Shown: positions 18,445 to 27,164 of the stretch, in pieces
How positions within the stretch are numbered: position 1 is the first letter of the stretch
How the letters are laid out: every line of letters starts with the position of its first letter
Assembly: GCA_002309765.1 (NCBI GenBank)
Contig: DBXY01000052.1
Span: 53,420-117,419 of the forward strand
Direction of reading: 5' to 3'
DNA from: Verrucomicrobia bacterium UBA1200
GTDB lineage: Bacteria; Verrucomicrobiota; Kiritimatiellia; RFP12; UBA1067
DNA: 64,000 bases
Notes under the pieces: generated by a model
Seen by the model: the letters and a program-made list of their open reading frames with translations, nothing else
Told to the model about the DNA's origin: nothing
Database searches by the model: none
Position numbers and translations under genes: made by a program

Positions 18445-19569
18445 ATGAACTCGAAGCAACTTACTGCATTTGTGACTGCCATGCTGTTAGCTGGCGGAGT
18501 TATGGCGGCGACGGAGATCCCAGCCGCTTGGAATACGAATCCCTGGACTTCCGGAGCGGTTTTTGACACCTTTACCGCGCTCCCTGATTGGGCCACCGGT
18601 GCCGAACTCATCGATGGGTTGGCGACCGCACCGGAATCTCCGGCCCGGTTCTGGAATAAGCTTGAAGGTTTTACCCAAGGGAAGCAGCTGTATTTCCTTA
18701 CCGAGGGTATCGGTCAGGATTACACCAACGGCGGGTTCACCCAGCTTGATCCGATCTACGTGGATATGCTGGTGAAATTCACCCCGATGGCTACCGAGGA
18801 CAGCGTTCCGGAAGCCTCCGACTACATTCTCCGGACTTATGTCAACAAAGACAAAAATCTGGTGGTCCAGGTCGAAAACGGTGAAACCAAGACCGACACG
18901 AGTGAAATCGATCCCGAGCACTACTATCGGTTGACGATCGTGCTTAGCGGCGACCAGTACAAGGTTACGCTGGACAACACGATTACCGTTACCGTCAACG
19001 CAAAAGAGAATCCTCCCACCACCCTTAAGAAGGTGGCTTTCGTTGGCGAAGGCGTGATTGACGACCTCTATGTCAGCCACGGCGACCCGAACCGCAATCC
19101 TTCTTACGACAGCACGGCAGCTGCGATTACCGGAGCCAGCGATGCTACCACTCCTGAAGCGAACGCGATCGGTAACTGGATGCAGAACAACGTTGCGGCG
19201 GGTACCCAACTCACCGCCAACGATTCCGAAAAGGTGGTTAACGGCTTCTTGACGGACACTCCGGTGACCTCCGACGATTTGGTTGTCAACCTCGTTCTGG
19301 GCGATTTCAGCTACGACGCCGAAGAAAAAGCGGTATATGGTGTTGTTAAATTGGACATTAACGGCACTGCCAAAAACGGCAAAATCAACGGCAAGATTCA
19401 GTTGATGGGAGCCGCTAACTACGCAGATGCCGAAGCCGGTAAGTGGACGGCTGTCGATGGTGCGAAGACCTTGACACAGGCAGAGTTCGAAGAGGGCGAA
19501 TGTATTGTTGCCTTTGATGTCGGCGACACCGATTTCCTGTTCTTCAAGCCGGTAATCGTAGCAGAATAA
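18445..19569 (+). CDS. Secreted protein of unknown function, first of a four-gene cassette
   Basis: The ATG at 18445 is preferred over the TTG at 18442; GGAGGA lies at 18431-18436. A signal peptide ends near 'GGVMAA'. Residues about 25-210 look like a LamG/concanavalin-type beta-sandwich ('TPWTSGAVFD', 'YYRLTIVLSGDQYKVTL', 'VAFVGEGVIDDLYVSH'). The remaining C-terminal part is Asp/Asn-rich and unassigned. The protein is acidic, with no catalytic motif seen. It is followed at 12 nt by another signal-peptide gene, and the cassette ends with a PEP-CTERM protein, so a role at the cell surface or in an extracellular matrix is plausible but unproven. Confidence 0.75.
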   Translation: MNSKQLTAFVTAMLLAGGVMAATEIPAAWNTNPWTSGAVFDTFTALPDWATGAELIDGLATAPESPARFWNKLEGFTQGKQLYFLTEGIGQDYTNGGFTQLDPIYVDMLVKFTPMATEDSVPEASDYILRTYVNKDKNLVVQVENGETKTDTSEIDPEHYYRLTIVLSGDQYKVTLDNTITVTVNAKENPPTTLKKVAFVGEGVIDDLYVSHGDPNRNPSYDSTAAAITGASDATTPEANAIGNWMQNNVAAGTQLTANDSEKVVNGFLTDTPVTSDDLVVNLVLGDFSYDAEEKAVYGVVKLDINGTAKNGKINGKIQLMGAANYADAEAGKWTAVDGAKTLTQAEFEEGECIVAFDVGDTDFLFFKPVIVAE

Positions 19570-19581
19570 GGGAGAAAAGCC

Positions 19582-20337
19582 ATGAAGAAATTGATTTTCA
19601 CAGTTGGAGTCGTGGCCGCTGGTTTGTGCTTTGGCGACATCAGCAAGCCGGAAGGCACAACCTTCCCCGTTTTCACCACCGGTCCGGATTATTACGCCGA
19701 CGGTACTTTGGTTAACGACGGCGAAACCTACGCTTTGGTTTGGGTAGCCGATGGCGCCGAATTCGGCGGGTTCAACACCGACGGCACATTGGTGGACACC
19801 GAGAGCAACAAGTTGATCTCGACCGCCTTTAAGGCCAAAGGCCATCGCCTGCAGTACACCCCCTTCCAGGACACCAAAGGTTTCATCCCCGAAGGCGGCA
19901 CCATCATGTTGATGTGCCTTGACACCCGTACTCCGGAAGGCGGTAAGGGAACGTTGATCAACTCCTGGTCGATGGTCAAAGCGGAATCCGCCAAAGATTC
20001 CATCGGCGGTTTGATGAAGGCCATCAAGGGCGTTGAGAGCGTGACCGATTACCTCTCCGCGAAGTTGCCCAAGAACATTGCCCAGCCGACGATTAAGAAA
20101 ATCGAGATTAAGGGTAACGAAGTTTGGGTTACGGTTGAGCGCACTTCCAAGAACGCCTACTACGGCGTGGCCGGAGCCAAGAATCCGGGCAAGGACAGCA
20201 AGTTCAACTTGTCTAAAGACGGTTCCGCCGCGCAGGGCGACGAGAATTCTGACATCGTGTTGAAATACCCGGTTTCCGCTAACGGCCAGTTCTTCAAGGT
20301 TATCGGCGGTACCCGTTCCGACGTCATCGGGAAGTAA
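19582..20337 (+). CDS. Small secreted protein of unknown function
   Basis: The ATG follows GGGAGAAAAGCC. The signal peptide is 'MKKLIFTVGVVAAGLCFG'. The mature protein (about 230 aa) is beta-rich, with 'GETYALVWVADGAEFGG' early and a strand-rich C-terminal part, 'KIEIKGNEVWVTVERTS', that resembles a small immunoglobulin-like or jelly-roll unit. No enzyme motif was recognised. It is the second gene of the quartet, transcribed with its neighbours (gaps of 12 and 10 nt). Confidence 0.75.
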   Translation: MKKLIFTVGVVAAGLCFGDISKPEGTTFPVFTTGPDYYADGTLVNDGETYALVWVADGAEFGGFNTDGTLVDTESNKLISTAFKAKGHRLQYTPFQDTKGFIPEGGTIMLMCLDTRTPEGGKGTLINSWSMVKAESAKDSIGGLMKAIKGVESVTDYLSAKLPKNIAQPTIKKIEIKGNEVWVTVERTSKNAYYGVAGAKNPGKDSKFNLSKDGSAAQGDENSDIVLKYPVSANGQFFKVIGGTRSDVIGK

Positions 20338-20347
20338 GGAGACAGAC

Positions 20348-21133
20348 ATGAAAAAACTTATGATTTTCAGCGCCGTAGCTTTAGCCGGTATCAATTTCGC
20401 GCTGGCGGGGATCCAGTTGAGCGGCTCGGCTTATGTCGGATACACCCCGGTTACGGTTCCTGCCGGAAACACGATTCTCTCGGTTCCGTTCTGCGCGTTC
20501 GCCACTGGCGAGGCGATTGAGTTGGACAAGCTGGTCTCCACTAGCGGTCTGACCGGAGACGTTGATCCTGCCCAAGCCGACCAGTTGATCGTATTCATCC
20601 AGAGCACTTCCACCTACCAGTATTACTACCTTAACGACGACTATAATTGGTCGCCGCTCAACACGGTGGTGGCTGGCACTGAAACCACGGACGAACCCCC
20701 GCCGATCGACGGTGTGAAGCTGTCTAACGGTTACGGCGTTTGGCTGAAAACGGTATCGCCTACAACCGCTTACTTGCAGGGACAAGTCAAAAATCCGACC
20801 GGCATGACGATTGTCAAAGGGTTGAATCTGGTTGGCAGCGGCTATCCCACCGATTTGGATTTGAATAACAACACCCAGGAGTGGCCTGCGGATGTTACCA
20901 AAGACCAAATCCTGATTACGGGTGACAATGACTCCTTGATCACCTTGCGTTATGCTAACGGCAAGTGGATGAAGAGCATCATGACCGAAAGCTCGACCAA
21001 CATTCTGGGGATTCCTGTGACTCAGGAAACCCTTGAAGACGCCCCGATCATCAAGGCGGGCACCGGTTTCTGGTATCGCCGCAATGGCGCATCATCTTTC
21101 ACTTTGAATCCTGCTCCCAAAGCCAAGGAGTAG
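20348..21133 (+). CDS. Secreted TIGR02597-like protein of unknown function
   Basis: GGAGACAGAC precedes the ATG. The signal peptide is 'MKKLMIFSAVALAGINFALA'. The mature chain opens with 'VGYTPVTVPAGNTILSVPF' and ends with 'GTGFWYRRNG', a pattern I associate with an uncharacterised family of secreted proteins in Verrucomicrobia and Planctomycetes (TIGR02597-like); this is from memory. It is beta-rich, with no catalytic residues evident. Third gene of the quartet; the PEP-CTERM gene starts 15 nt after its stop. Confidence 0.72.
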   Translation: MKKLMIFSAVALAGINFALAGIQLSGSAYVGYTPVTVPAGNTILSVPFCAFATGEAIELDKLVSTSGLTGDVDPAQADQLIVFIQSTSTYQYYYLNDDYNWSPLNTVVAGTETTDEPPPIDGVKLSNGYGVWLKTVSPTTAYLQGQVKNPTGMTIVKGLNLVGSGYPTDLDLNNNTQEWPADVTKDQILITGDNDSLITLRYANGKWMKSIMTESSTNILGIPVTQETLEDAPIIKAGTGFWYRRNGASSFTLNPAPKAKE

Positions 21134-21148
21134 TTCAAATTAGGAGAC

Positions 21149-21634
21149 ATGAAAATAATGAAGAAGTTAGTTTTAGGGCTTCTGATTACGTTATGCGCGG
21201 CGATGGCCAACGCCTATGTGTTGACTTGGCAGGTCGATCTTGACGAGCCCAACACATCTTATGCGTATGCGGTGCTGTACGGCACCTCCGGTGGCAACGA
21301 TACCGCGCTTGCGGCGATGGGAATGTCTGACGGCGCTTCCGCTGGTCCTCTTGCGACCACCATTAACGCTACTAGCGACAACCCGATCCCGTACGATTCC
21401 TTCTACGTGCAAATGGTTGACTCTAGTCTGAACCCCATTGCTTCGGCGAAGTCTGAATCTTCTACTTGGGATTCGCTTGCGACCAGTGGCGCGCTTAACA
21501 ACGCGACGTCGCAGTTGTTCCCTGGCAACAGTTCTTGGATTGTCACCTCCGTGGTTCCGGAGCCGACTTCCGCGCTGTTGTTCGGTTTGGGCGCCGCTTT
21601 GCTGGCTGTCCGCCGCCGCAAGATCAAGGCGTAG
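21149..21634 (+). CDS. PEP-CTERM sorting-domain protein
   Basis: TAGGAGAC lies just before the ATG. The 161-aa protein has an N-terminal signal peptide, a short Ala/Ser/Thr-rich body, and a C-terminal tripartite PEP-CTERM signal: 'VVPEPTSALL', a hydrophobic helix 'LFGLGAALLAV' and the basic end 'RRRKIKA'. This marks an exosortase (XrtA/EpsH-type) substrate exported and anchored or released at the outer surface, often with exopolysaccharide. No exosortase is encoded in the window. A strong terminator follows, ending the operon. Confidence 0.88.
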   Translation: MKIMKKLVLGLLITLCAAMANAYVLTWQVDLDEPNTSYAYAVLYGTSGGNDTALAAMGMSDGASAGPLATTINATSDNPIPYDSFYVQMVDSSLNPIASAKSESSTWDSLATSGALNNATSQLFPGNSSWIVTSVVPEPTSALLFGLGAALLAVRRRKIKA

Positions 21635-21653
21635 TCAATTTTCCGTTAAGTTA

Positions 21654-21689
21654 AGAAGCCGCAGCCGCAAGCTGCGGCTTCTTTTTTTG
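21654..21689 (+). terminator. Rho-independent terminator
   Basis: An 11-bp perfect stem (AGAAGCCGCAG with CTGCGGCTTCT), loop CCGCA, and a following T7 run, right after the PEP-CTERM gene. Confidence 0.92.
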
Positions 21690-21707
21690 TACTGGCTAAT
21701 TTTGCAT

Positions 21708-21736
21708 TTGCTTTTACCGCCGCGTTTTGGTATAAA
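21708..21736 (+). promoter_or_regulatory. Promoter of tRNA-Arg
   Basis: TTGCTT (21708-21713), 17-nt spacer, TATAAA (21731-21736), 13 nt before the tRNA. Confidence 0.6.
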
Positions 21737-21748
21737 CATTCCCGTTTT

Positions 21749-21825
21749 GTGCCTGTAGCTCAGTAGGACAGAGCGCTGGATTCCTAATCCGGAGGTCGCG
21801 GGTTCGAACCCCGCCAGGCATACCA
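21749..21825 (+). tRNA. tRNA-Arg (anticodon CCT), CCA encoded
   Basis: A complete cloverleaf: acceptor GTGCCTG pairs with CAGGCAT (one G-T at the end), D arm GCTC/GAGC, anticodon stem CTGGA/TCCGG with loop TTCCTAA (anticodon CCT reading AGG), T arm GCGGG-TTCGAAC-CCCGC, discriminator A and an encoded CCA at 21823-21825. Confidence 0.95.
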
Positions 21826-21861
21826 TTCTCCTGCGTAACGCGACCGTACTGTTAAATCACC

Positions 21862-22527
21862 ATGAAAGTCAAGATCGAGCCATCGTGGTTAGAAGTGCTT
21901 CAAGACCAGTTCGAAAGCGAATATTTCGCCCAATTGGCGGCGTTCGTCAAATCCGCTTACGCAAAAGGGATTGTTTACCCGCCCGGACGTTTTATTTTTG
22001 AAGCGTTCAACCGCACTCCGTTCAACAAGGTCAAAGTGGTTATTCTGGGTCAAGACCCCTACCACAATCCCAATCAAGCGCATGGGCTGTGTTTTTCCGT
22101 CCAGCCCGGCGTCGAGGTGCCGCCCTCGCTGGTAAACATATACAAAGAACTGGAACAGGAGTATCACCAGCCGTTTTTGAACCGTAACGGGGACCTTTCC
22201 CATTGGGCAGACCAAGGGGTATTGCTTTTAAACGCAACCCTCACGGTGAACGCCGGCCAAGCCGGAAGCCACCAAGGCAAAGGTTGGGAAACCTTTACCG
22301 ACGCGGTGGTGAAAAAACTTTCCGAATGCCGCTCCAATCTGGTTTTCATGCTTTGGGGATCCTATGCCCAGCGAAAAGGCGCGGTGATCGACCGGAACCG
22401 CCATCTGGTTTTGGAGACCGCCCATCCGTCGCCGCTGTCTGCTTTTCGCGGGTTCTTCGGATGCGGGCACTTTCTCAAAGCCGATGCCTACCTGCGCGAA
22501 CACGGAATCGAACCCGTCAAGTGGTAA
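21862..22527 (+). CDS. ung: Uracil-DNA glycosylase, family 1
   Basis: A 221-aa full-length enzyme. The catalytic water-activating motif 'ILGQDPYHNPNQAHGLCFSV' is complete and the Leu-intercalation loop 'HPSPLSAFRGFFG' is present near the C-terminus. It removes uracil from DNA at the start of base-excision repair in the cytoplasm. It starts 36 nt after tRNA-Arg and may be co-transcribed with it. Nothing odd in length or motifs. Confidence 0.97.
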   Translation: MKVKIEPSWLEVLQDQFESEYFAQLAAFVKSAYAKGIVYPPGRFIFEAFNRTPFNKVKVVILGQDPYHNPNQAHGLCFSVQPGVEVPPSLVNIYKELEQEYHQPFLNRNGDLSHWADQGVLLLNATLTVNAGQAGSHQGKGWETFTDAVVKKLSECRSNLVFMLWGSYAQRKGAVIDRNRHLVLETAHPSPLSAFRGFFGCGHFLKADAYLREHGIEPVKW

Positions 22528-22749
22528 TCAATGCCACACGGCATTCCGCCAAGGCAATGTTTCCGGGCGAAATCCCCGGTAATTCCGCATTCCCCGTAAA
22601 ATTATTTCCTTTCCCGTCATTTTGTGCTGGCATTTATCAAACTAAAAAGGTAAATTAATATCGTTACGTTGGCAATGTCATTTATGTTGCCGTTTTGTTT
22701 TTAACGGGTATGCGGCTTGTTGCCGTCCCATTTTCAGAAAGCAGGAATC

Positions 22750-24009
22750 ATGAACGAAAAGAACATCAACTCCGCGTACGCACTGGCTTGCGAACGCTAC
22801 AATGAACTTGGCATCGACGCCAAAGCCGCCATTAAAAAGGTTTTGGGCATTCCAATTTCAATGCACTGCTGGCAGGGTGACGATGTCCGCGGTTTTGAGA
22901 ATGCCGATGGAGATTTAACCGGCGGTATCCAAACCACCGGAAACTTTATGGGCCGCGCCCGCAACGCCGATGAACTGCGCGGCGACATCGAGTTCGCGCT
23001 GAGTATGATTCCCGGACGGCACCGCCTGAACGTCCACGCCTGCTACGCCGAATTTAACGGTAAAAAGGTAGATCGCGACCAATTGGGGCCTGAACACTTC
23101 AAGAACTGGATTGACTGGGCGAAAGATAAGGGTCTGGGCATGGATTTCAATCCCACCATCTTCTCCCACCCCATGTTCACGGAATTCTCCCTCTCCAGCC
23201 GCAACAAGAAAATCCGCGATTTCTGGATCCGCCACACCCAATGCACCCGCCGCATCGCGGCCGCCATCGGCAAGGCCCTCGGGTCGCCCTGCGTGAACAA
23301 CGTGTGGATTCCTGACGGATTCAAAGACATCCCGGCCGACCGTTCTACCCCGCGCAAGATTCTGTCGGACGCGTTGGACGAGTGCTTCGCCGAGAAACTG
23401 AACCCGAAATACATGCTCGACTCCGTTGAGAGCAAGCTCTTCGGTATCGGCGCGGAAAGCTACACCGTCGGCTCCCACGAATTCTACATGGGCTACGCAG
23501 TTAAGAACCAGACCCTGCTGACCCTCGATTCCGGGCATTACCACCCGACCGAGGTGATTTCCGACAAGCTCTCCGCCGTTCTCCCGTTCGTTCCGGGCAT
23601 TCTGTTGCACGTCAGCCGCGGCGTCCGTTGGGACAGCGACCATGTGGTAATCGTGAATGACGAGCTTATCGCCATCGCGCAGGAACTGGTCCGTCTGAAC
23701 GAGTTCAAGCGCATCCATATCGGTCTGGACTATTTCGATGCCAGCATCAACCGCATCGCGGCCTGGACAATCGGTATGCGCGCTATGCAAAAGGCGCTGC
23801 TGCAGGCCTTCCTTGAGCCACGCAAGCAGATGCTCGATGCCGAAAAGAAGGGCGATTACGCGCCGAGGATGATTTGGGGCGAAGCCGCCAAGACGTTGCC
23901 GTTCGGGGCGATCTGGGACAAACTCTGTCTCGACAACGACTGCCCGACCGACACCGACCTGCTGTGCGATGTCAAGAAATACGAGAACAACGTTCTCGCC
24001 AAGCGTTAA
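22750..24009 (+). CDS. rhaA: L-rhamnose isomerase
   Basis: The ATG at 22750 has AGCAGGA upstream. The 419-aa length is normal for RhaA. It carries 'ISMHCWQGDDVRGFE', 'DFNPTIFSHP', 'YTVGSHEFYMGYAV', 'LTLDSGHYHPTE' and 'DSDHVVIVND', covering the metal-binding Glu, Asp and His residues of the TIM barrel. It converts L-rhamnose to L-rhamnulose. It is monocistronic here: a strong terminator follows, and a 222-nt AT-richer leader precedes it without a regulator gene. No rhamnulokinase is in the window. Confidence 0.97.
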   Translation: MNEKNINSAYALACERYNELGIDAKAAIKKVLGIPISMHCWQGDDVRGFENADGDLTGGIQTTGNFMGRARNADELRGDIEFALSMIPGRHRLNVHACYAEFNGKKVDRDQLGPEHFKNWIDWAKDKGLGMDFNPTIFSHPMFTEFSLSSRNKKIRDFWIRHTQCTRRIAAAIGKALGSPCVNNVWIPDGFKDIPADRSTPRKILSDALDECFAEKLNPKYMLDSVESKLFGIGAESYTVGSHEFYMGYAVKNQTLLTLDSGHYHPTEVISDKLSAVLPFVPGILLHVSRGVRWDSDHVVIVNDELIAIAQELVRLNEFKRIHIGLDYFDASINRIAAWTIGMRAMQKALLQAFLEPRKQMLDAEKKGDYAPRMIWGEAAKTLPFGAIWDKLCLDNDCPTDTDLLCDVKKYENNVLAKR

Positions 24010-24028
24010 CCGCGGCACCTCCTAGTAA

Positions 24029-24067
24029 TAAAAAAGCTTCCGCCGTTAACCAGCGGAAGCTTTTTTT
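24029..24067 (+). terminator. Rho-independent terminator of rhaA
   Basis: AAGCTTCCGC pairs with GCGGAAGCTT around an 8-9 nt loop, flanked by A-run and T7, so it may work in both directions. Confidence 0.92.
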
Positions 24068-24126
24068 ATGCGGTTTACCCATGCCGCCAATCGTTCCCAC
24101 CGACAAACCAATCCGGAGATTTGACC

Positions 24127-27100
24127 ATGTGTAATTACGTATTGTGTGCAGCCAGCCTTCTTTCCGCCGCCTTTGCGGTTTTTGCCGACAACAATAGCCC
24201 GTACGGCGTATGCGCCCATGTAACCCGCGACGAATTCGGCATCCGCGGGGCGGAATACCGTAAAATGGCGGAAGCGGGCATCCGCTGGGTCAGGTCCGAC
24301 TTTGATTGGAGCTCGATGCAGAACGCCGCCGGAGAATGGAACTTTGGAAAACTCGACCAATTGATTGGCGACGCCGAAAAAGCTGGCATCACCATCCTTC
24401 CCATTCTCGGTTACAAATCCCCCAAAGGCGTACGCCCAAATGATTGCCTAGATGATTGGGACAGTTATGTGAAAACGCTGGTCTCGCGTTACGGAGAGCG
24501 GCTGCCGGTATTAGAACTATGGAACGAAGAAAACATTCCCAATTTCTGGAAGGATCCCGACCCGGTAAAATATACCGAACTGCTTAAACGCACCTACGCC
24601 GCCGTCAAATCCACCAATCCCAAAATCAAGGTCATGTTTGGCGGTACCGCCGGAGTGCCGTTCGAATTCATCGAGCAGTGCTACCGCGCCGGAGCGGCGA
24701 AATCGTTCGACATCATGAACATCCATCCCTACAGCCACCCCGCGCCGCCTGAAAACCGCTTGGAAAGCGAAATCGTACGGCTTCGCGAAATCATGGACAA
24801 ATACGGGGACGGCGACAAACCGCTGTGGATCACCGAAATCGGCTGGCCTACCCAGCACCGGAAAACCGCAGTGCCCGGAATGCTTAAATGCGGCCTCAGT
24901 ATCGCCAATCCTGAAAAGAAAGGGCGCTGGAATGTTTTGGTGATTGAAGAATATGACGCCGAAGTGCCGGAAATGTCGGAAGTGCTGGTCAACGAACTGC
25001 CGGACGGCACCGCCATCCGCCGTTGCGCCTATGCCGACGTTAACCGCATTTTGCAAAACTACAGTTTTGACGCCGTCGTTCTGCCGTTCAACGAAAACTA
25101 CCCCGCCGATGCCGAAGACGCGCTCGTCGATTACGTAAAAAACGGCGGCATTTTGGTGGAGTTTGGCGGATTCCCGCTTTACTACGGGTTAACCACGGAC
25201 AGCAACGGGAGAAGCGCAAAAGCCAAAACCAACCCGACAGAATTTCGTAACCGGCTTCGGATGGGCGTTGAAGCATGGTGGCTAGGCGAGAAAGGAAAAG
25301 TTCCAGAAAAATTGGTTTGCCATCCGACCAGTCAGCTCAAAGGCGCCCAAGTTAACGATAAGGGCATTGAAGGAACGCGGTTTCTCGTTCCCGATCTGCT
25401 TAAGGAAGGCGACCAGTTTATTCCGCTGCTTCAAGGGAAACTGGACAGTTATACCGGCACTGCGGCGGCGGTGTACAAGTTCAACAGCGATTTTAAAGGC
25501 GCGCTGGTTGTCAGTACGGTATTCGAGCGCAGCAACAACACCAACACCGAACTGAAACAAAGCAAAACCGTGCCGCGTGCCAACCTAATCGCCTTTTCAA
25601 AAGGCGTGGAACGAATCTTCTGGTACGAATTCCAAGCCCCCGAAACCGACCCCTACGATCCCGAATCATTCTTTGGGATCACCCACCGCGACCTCTCGCC
25701 AAAACCGGCCTACCGCGCATACCAAGCGCTCATCCGGCTAAGGCCCTCCGGCTCCGTGCCGCTTACCGGCGTCCACTGGAAGACCGATGACGAAAAAGTT
25801 TACCAACCGCAATGGAAACGGCCCGACGGAACCATAGCCGGGGCGTTGTGGTCGGTTGACCGGCCTGGCACCTACCGCGCCACATTCAAAGAAGGCGATG
25901 TCCGCATCGTAAACCATTTAGGTGCAGAACTGATGAAATGTGCCTCCGGCAAACCGGCAACGGTCAGCATTTCCAACGCCCCGATCTATTTCTACGGTGC
26001 CCAATTGGAGAAAATTGAACCGGTTACCGTTGACACCGCAGAATTATTGGGAACGCTGCCGACGATTTTTGCCCAAGCCGGCGAGCAATACCTGCAACTG
26101 GCCGCCAGAATGGAAAGTTACACCAACGCCTTTCCTCGGCGAATTGACTGCGGGCGCTTCGTAACCGTCGCTCCCACCGAATGGACCAGCGGATTCTTCC
26201 CCGGGTCGCTCTGGCTGCTTTACGAGGCGACCGGCAATGACAAATTCAAGACCTTGGCGAAAAAGTACACCGACCAGCTGGAGCAAATCCGCCACTTCAC
26301 CGGAAACCATGATATCGGTTTTATGCTGATGTGCAGCGTGGGCAACGGGTATCGTCTGGCCAACATTGAAGGCTACCGCGAAATTCTGCTCGATGGCGCG
26401 GCCGCGCTCTGTACCAGATATAACGAAAAAATGAACCTTATCCGTTCATGGAATGGCGGGCATTTTCAGGTTATCATCGACAACATGATGAATCTTGAAC
26501 TGCTGATGTGGGCATCCAAGCATGGCGGCGATCCAAAGTTCGCGGAAATCGCCCGTAAGCATGCTGATACCACCAACCGGCGCCACTTCCGTGCCAACGA
26601 CAGCGCATTCCATGTGATTGATTACAACCCCGACAACGGGAAAATTTACCAATACGTCGCCGGACAGGGCGCATCCGCCGACAGCCCTTGGGCGCGCGGA
26701 CAGTCTTGGGGGTTGTATGGTTTCACCATGATGTACCGCGAGACAAAGAATCCGGCCTATCTTGCCCGTGCCGTGCGCAGTGCCGAATTCCTGACCGGCC
26801 ACAAAAACCTGCCGGCGGATCTGATCCCCTACTGGGACTATGAAGCGGCGGCAATCCCGAACGAACCCCGAGACACTTCCGCCGGCGCGATTATGTGCAG
26901 CGCGCTGTTTGAATTGTGCCAGCTGGTGGAATCGCCGCAATTGGCGAAAAAATACCGGGACTTCGCCACCCGGCAACTGCTCTCGCTGGTTTCTCCGGAA
27001 TACTTCGCGGAAGTCGGCTCCAACGGCAACTTCCTGCTTAAACACGGGGTCGGACACCTGCCGGGCAACAGCGAAATTGACGTGCCGCTCAACTACGGCG

Positions 27101-27162
27101 ACTACTATTTCCTTGAGGCGCTGCTACGCTTCCGCAAGTTGTCGAAAGCCGAAATCAAGTAA
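24127..27162 (+). CDS. Secreted GH39-like / GH88 fusion glycoside hydrolase
   Basis: The ATG at 24127 gives a signal peptide (cleaved near 'AVFAD'). Residues about 25-240 form a GH39-like (clan A) barrel with acid/base in 'VLELWNEENIP' and nucleophile in 'LWITEIGWPT'. Residues about 265-350 look like a beta-galactosidase-type trimerisation/flavodoxin-like fold ('LVDYVKNGGILVEFGG'). The last 370 residues or so resemble GH88 unsaturated glucuronyl hydrolases: 'HDIGFMLMCSVGNGYRL', 'SWN' and 'VIIDNMMNLELLMWAS' with both catalytic-type Asp residues. One chain could therefore cut a glycan and then hydrolyse unsaturated uronyl ends, as after a lyase. A permease gene starts 2 nt after the stop. Confidence 0.82.
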   Translation: MCNYVLCAASLLSAAFAVFADNNSPYGVCAHVTRDEFGIRGAEYRKMAEAGIRWVRSDFDWSSMQNAAGEWNFGKLDQLIGDAEKAGITILPILGYKSPKGVRPNDCLDDWDSYVKTLVSRYGERLPVLELWNEENIPNFWKDPDPVKYTELLKRTYAAVKSTNPKIKVMFGGTAGVPFEFIEQCYRAGAAKSFDIMNIHPYSHPAPPENRLESEIVRLREIMDKYGDGDKPLWITEIGWPTQHRKTAVPGMLKCGLSIANPEKKGRWNVLVIEEYDAEVPEMSEVLVNELPDGTAIRRCAYADVNRILQNYSFDAVVLPFNENYPADAEDALVDYVKNGGILVEFGGFPLYYGLTTDSNGRSAKAKTNPTEFRNRLRMGVEAWWLGEKGKVPEKLVCHPTSQLKGAQVNDKGIEGTRFLVPDLLKEGDQFIPLLQGKLDSYTGTAAAVYKFNSDFKGALVVSTVFERSNNTNTELKQSKTVPRANLIAFSKGVERIFWYEFQAPETDPYDPESFFGITHRDLSPKPAYRAYQALIRLRPSGSVPLTGVHWKTDDEKVYQPQWKRPDGTIAGALWSVDRPGTYRATFKEGDVRIVNHLGAELMKCASGKPATVSISNAPIYFYGAQLEKIEPVTVDTAELLGTLPTIFAQAGEQYLQLAARMESYTNAFPRRIDCGRFVTVAPTEWTSGFFPGSLWLLYEATGNDKFKTLAKKYTDQLEQIRHFTGNHDIGFMLMCSVGNGYRLANIEGYREILLDGAAALCTRYNEKMNLIRSWNGGHFQVIIDNMMNLELLMWASKHGGDPKFAEIARKHADTTNRRHFRANDSAFHVIDYNPDNGKIYQYVAGQGASADSPWARGQSWGLYGFTMMYRETKNPAYLARAVRSAEFLTGHKNLPADLIPYWDYEAAAIPNEPRDTSAGAIMCSALFELCQLVESPQLAKKYRDFATRQLLSLVSPEYFAEVGSNGNFLLKHGVGHLPGNSEIDVPLNYGDYYFLEALLRFRKLSKAEIK

Positions 27163-27164
27163 AA

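Noticed and set aside
18487..20394. Long minus-strand open frame opposite the secreted quartet
   Set aside because: It is antisense to three well-supported genes with signal peptides and Shine-Dalgarno sites; its protein is His/Arg/Gly-rich with no family resemblance.
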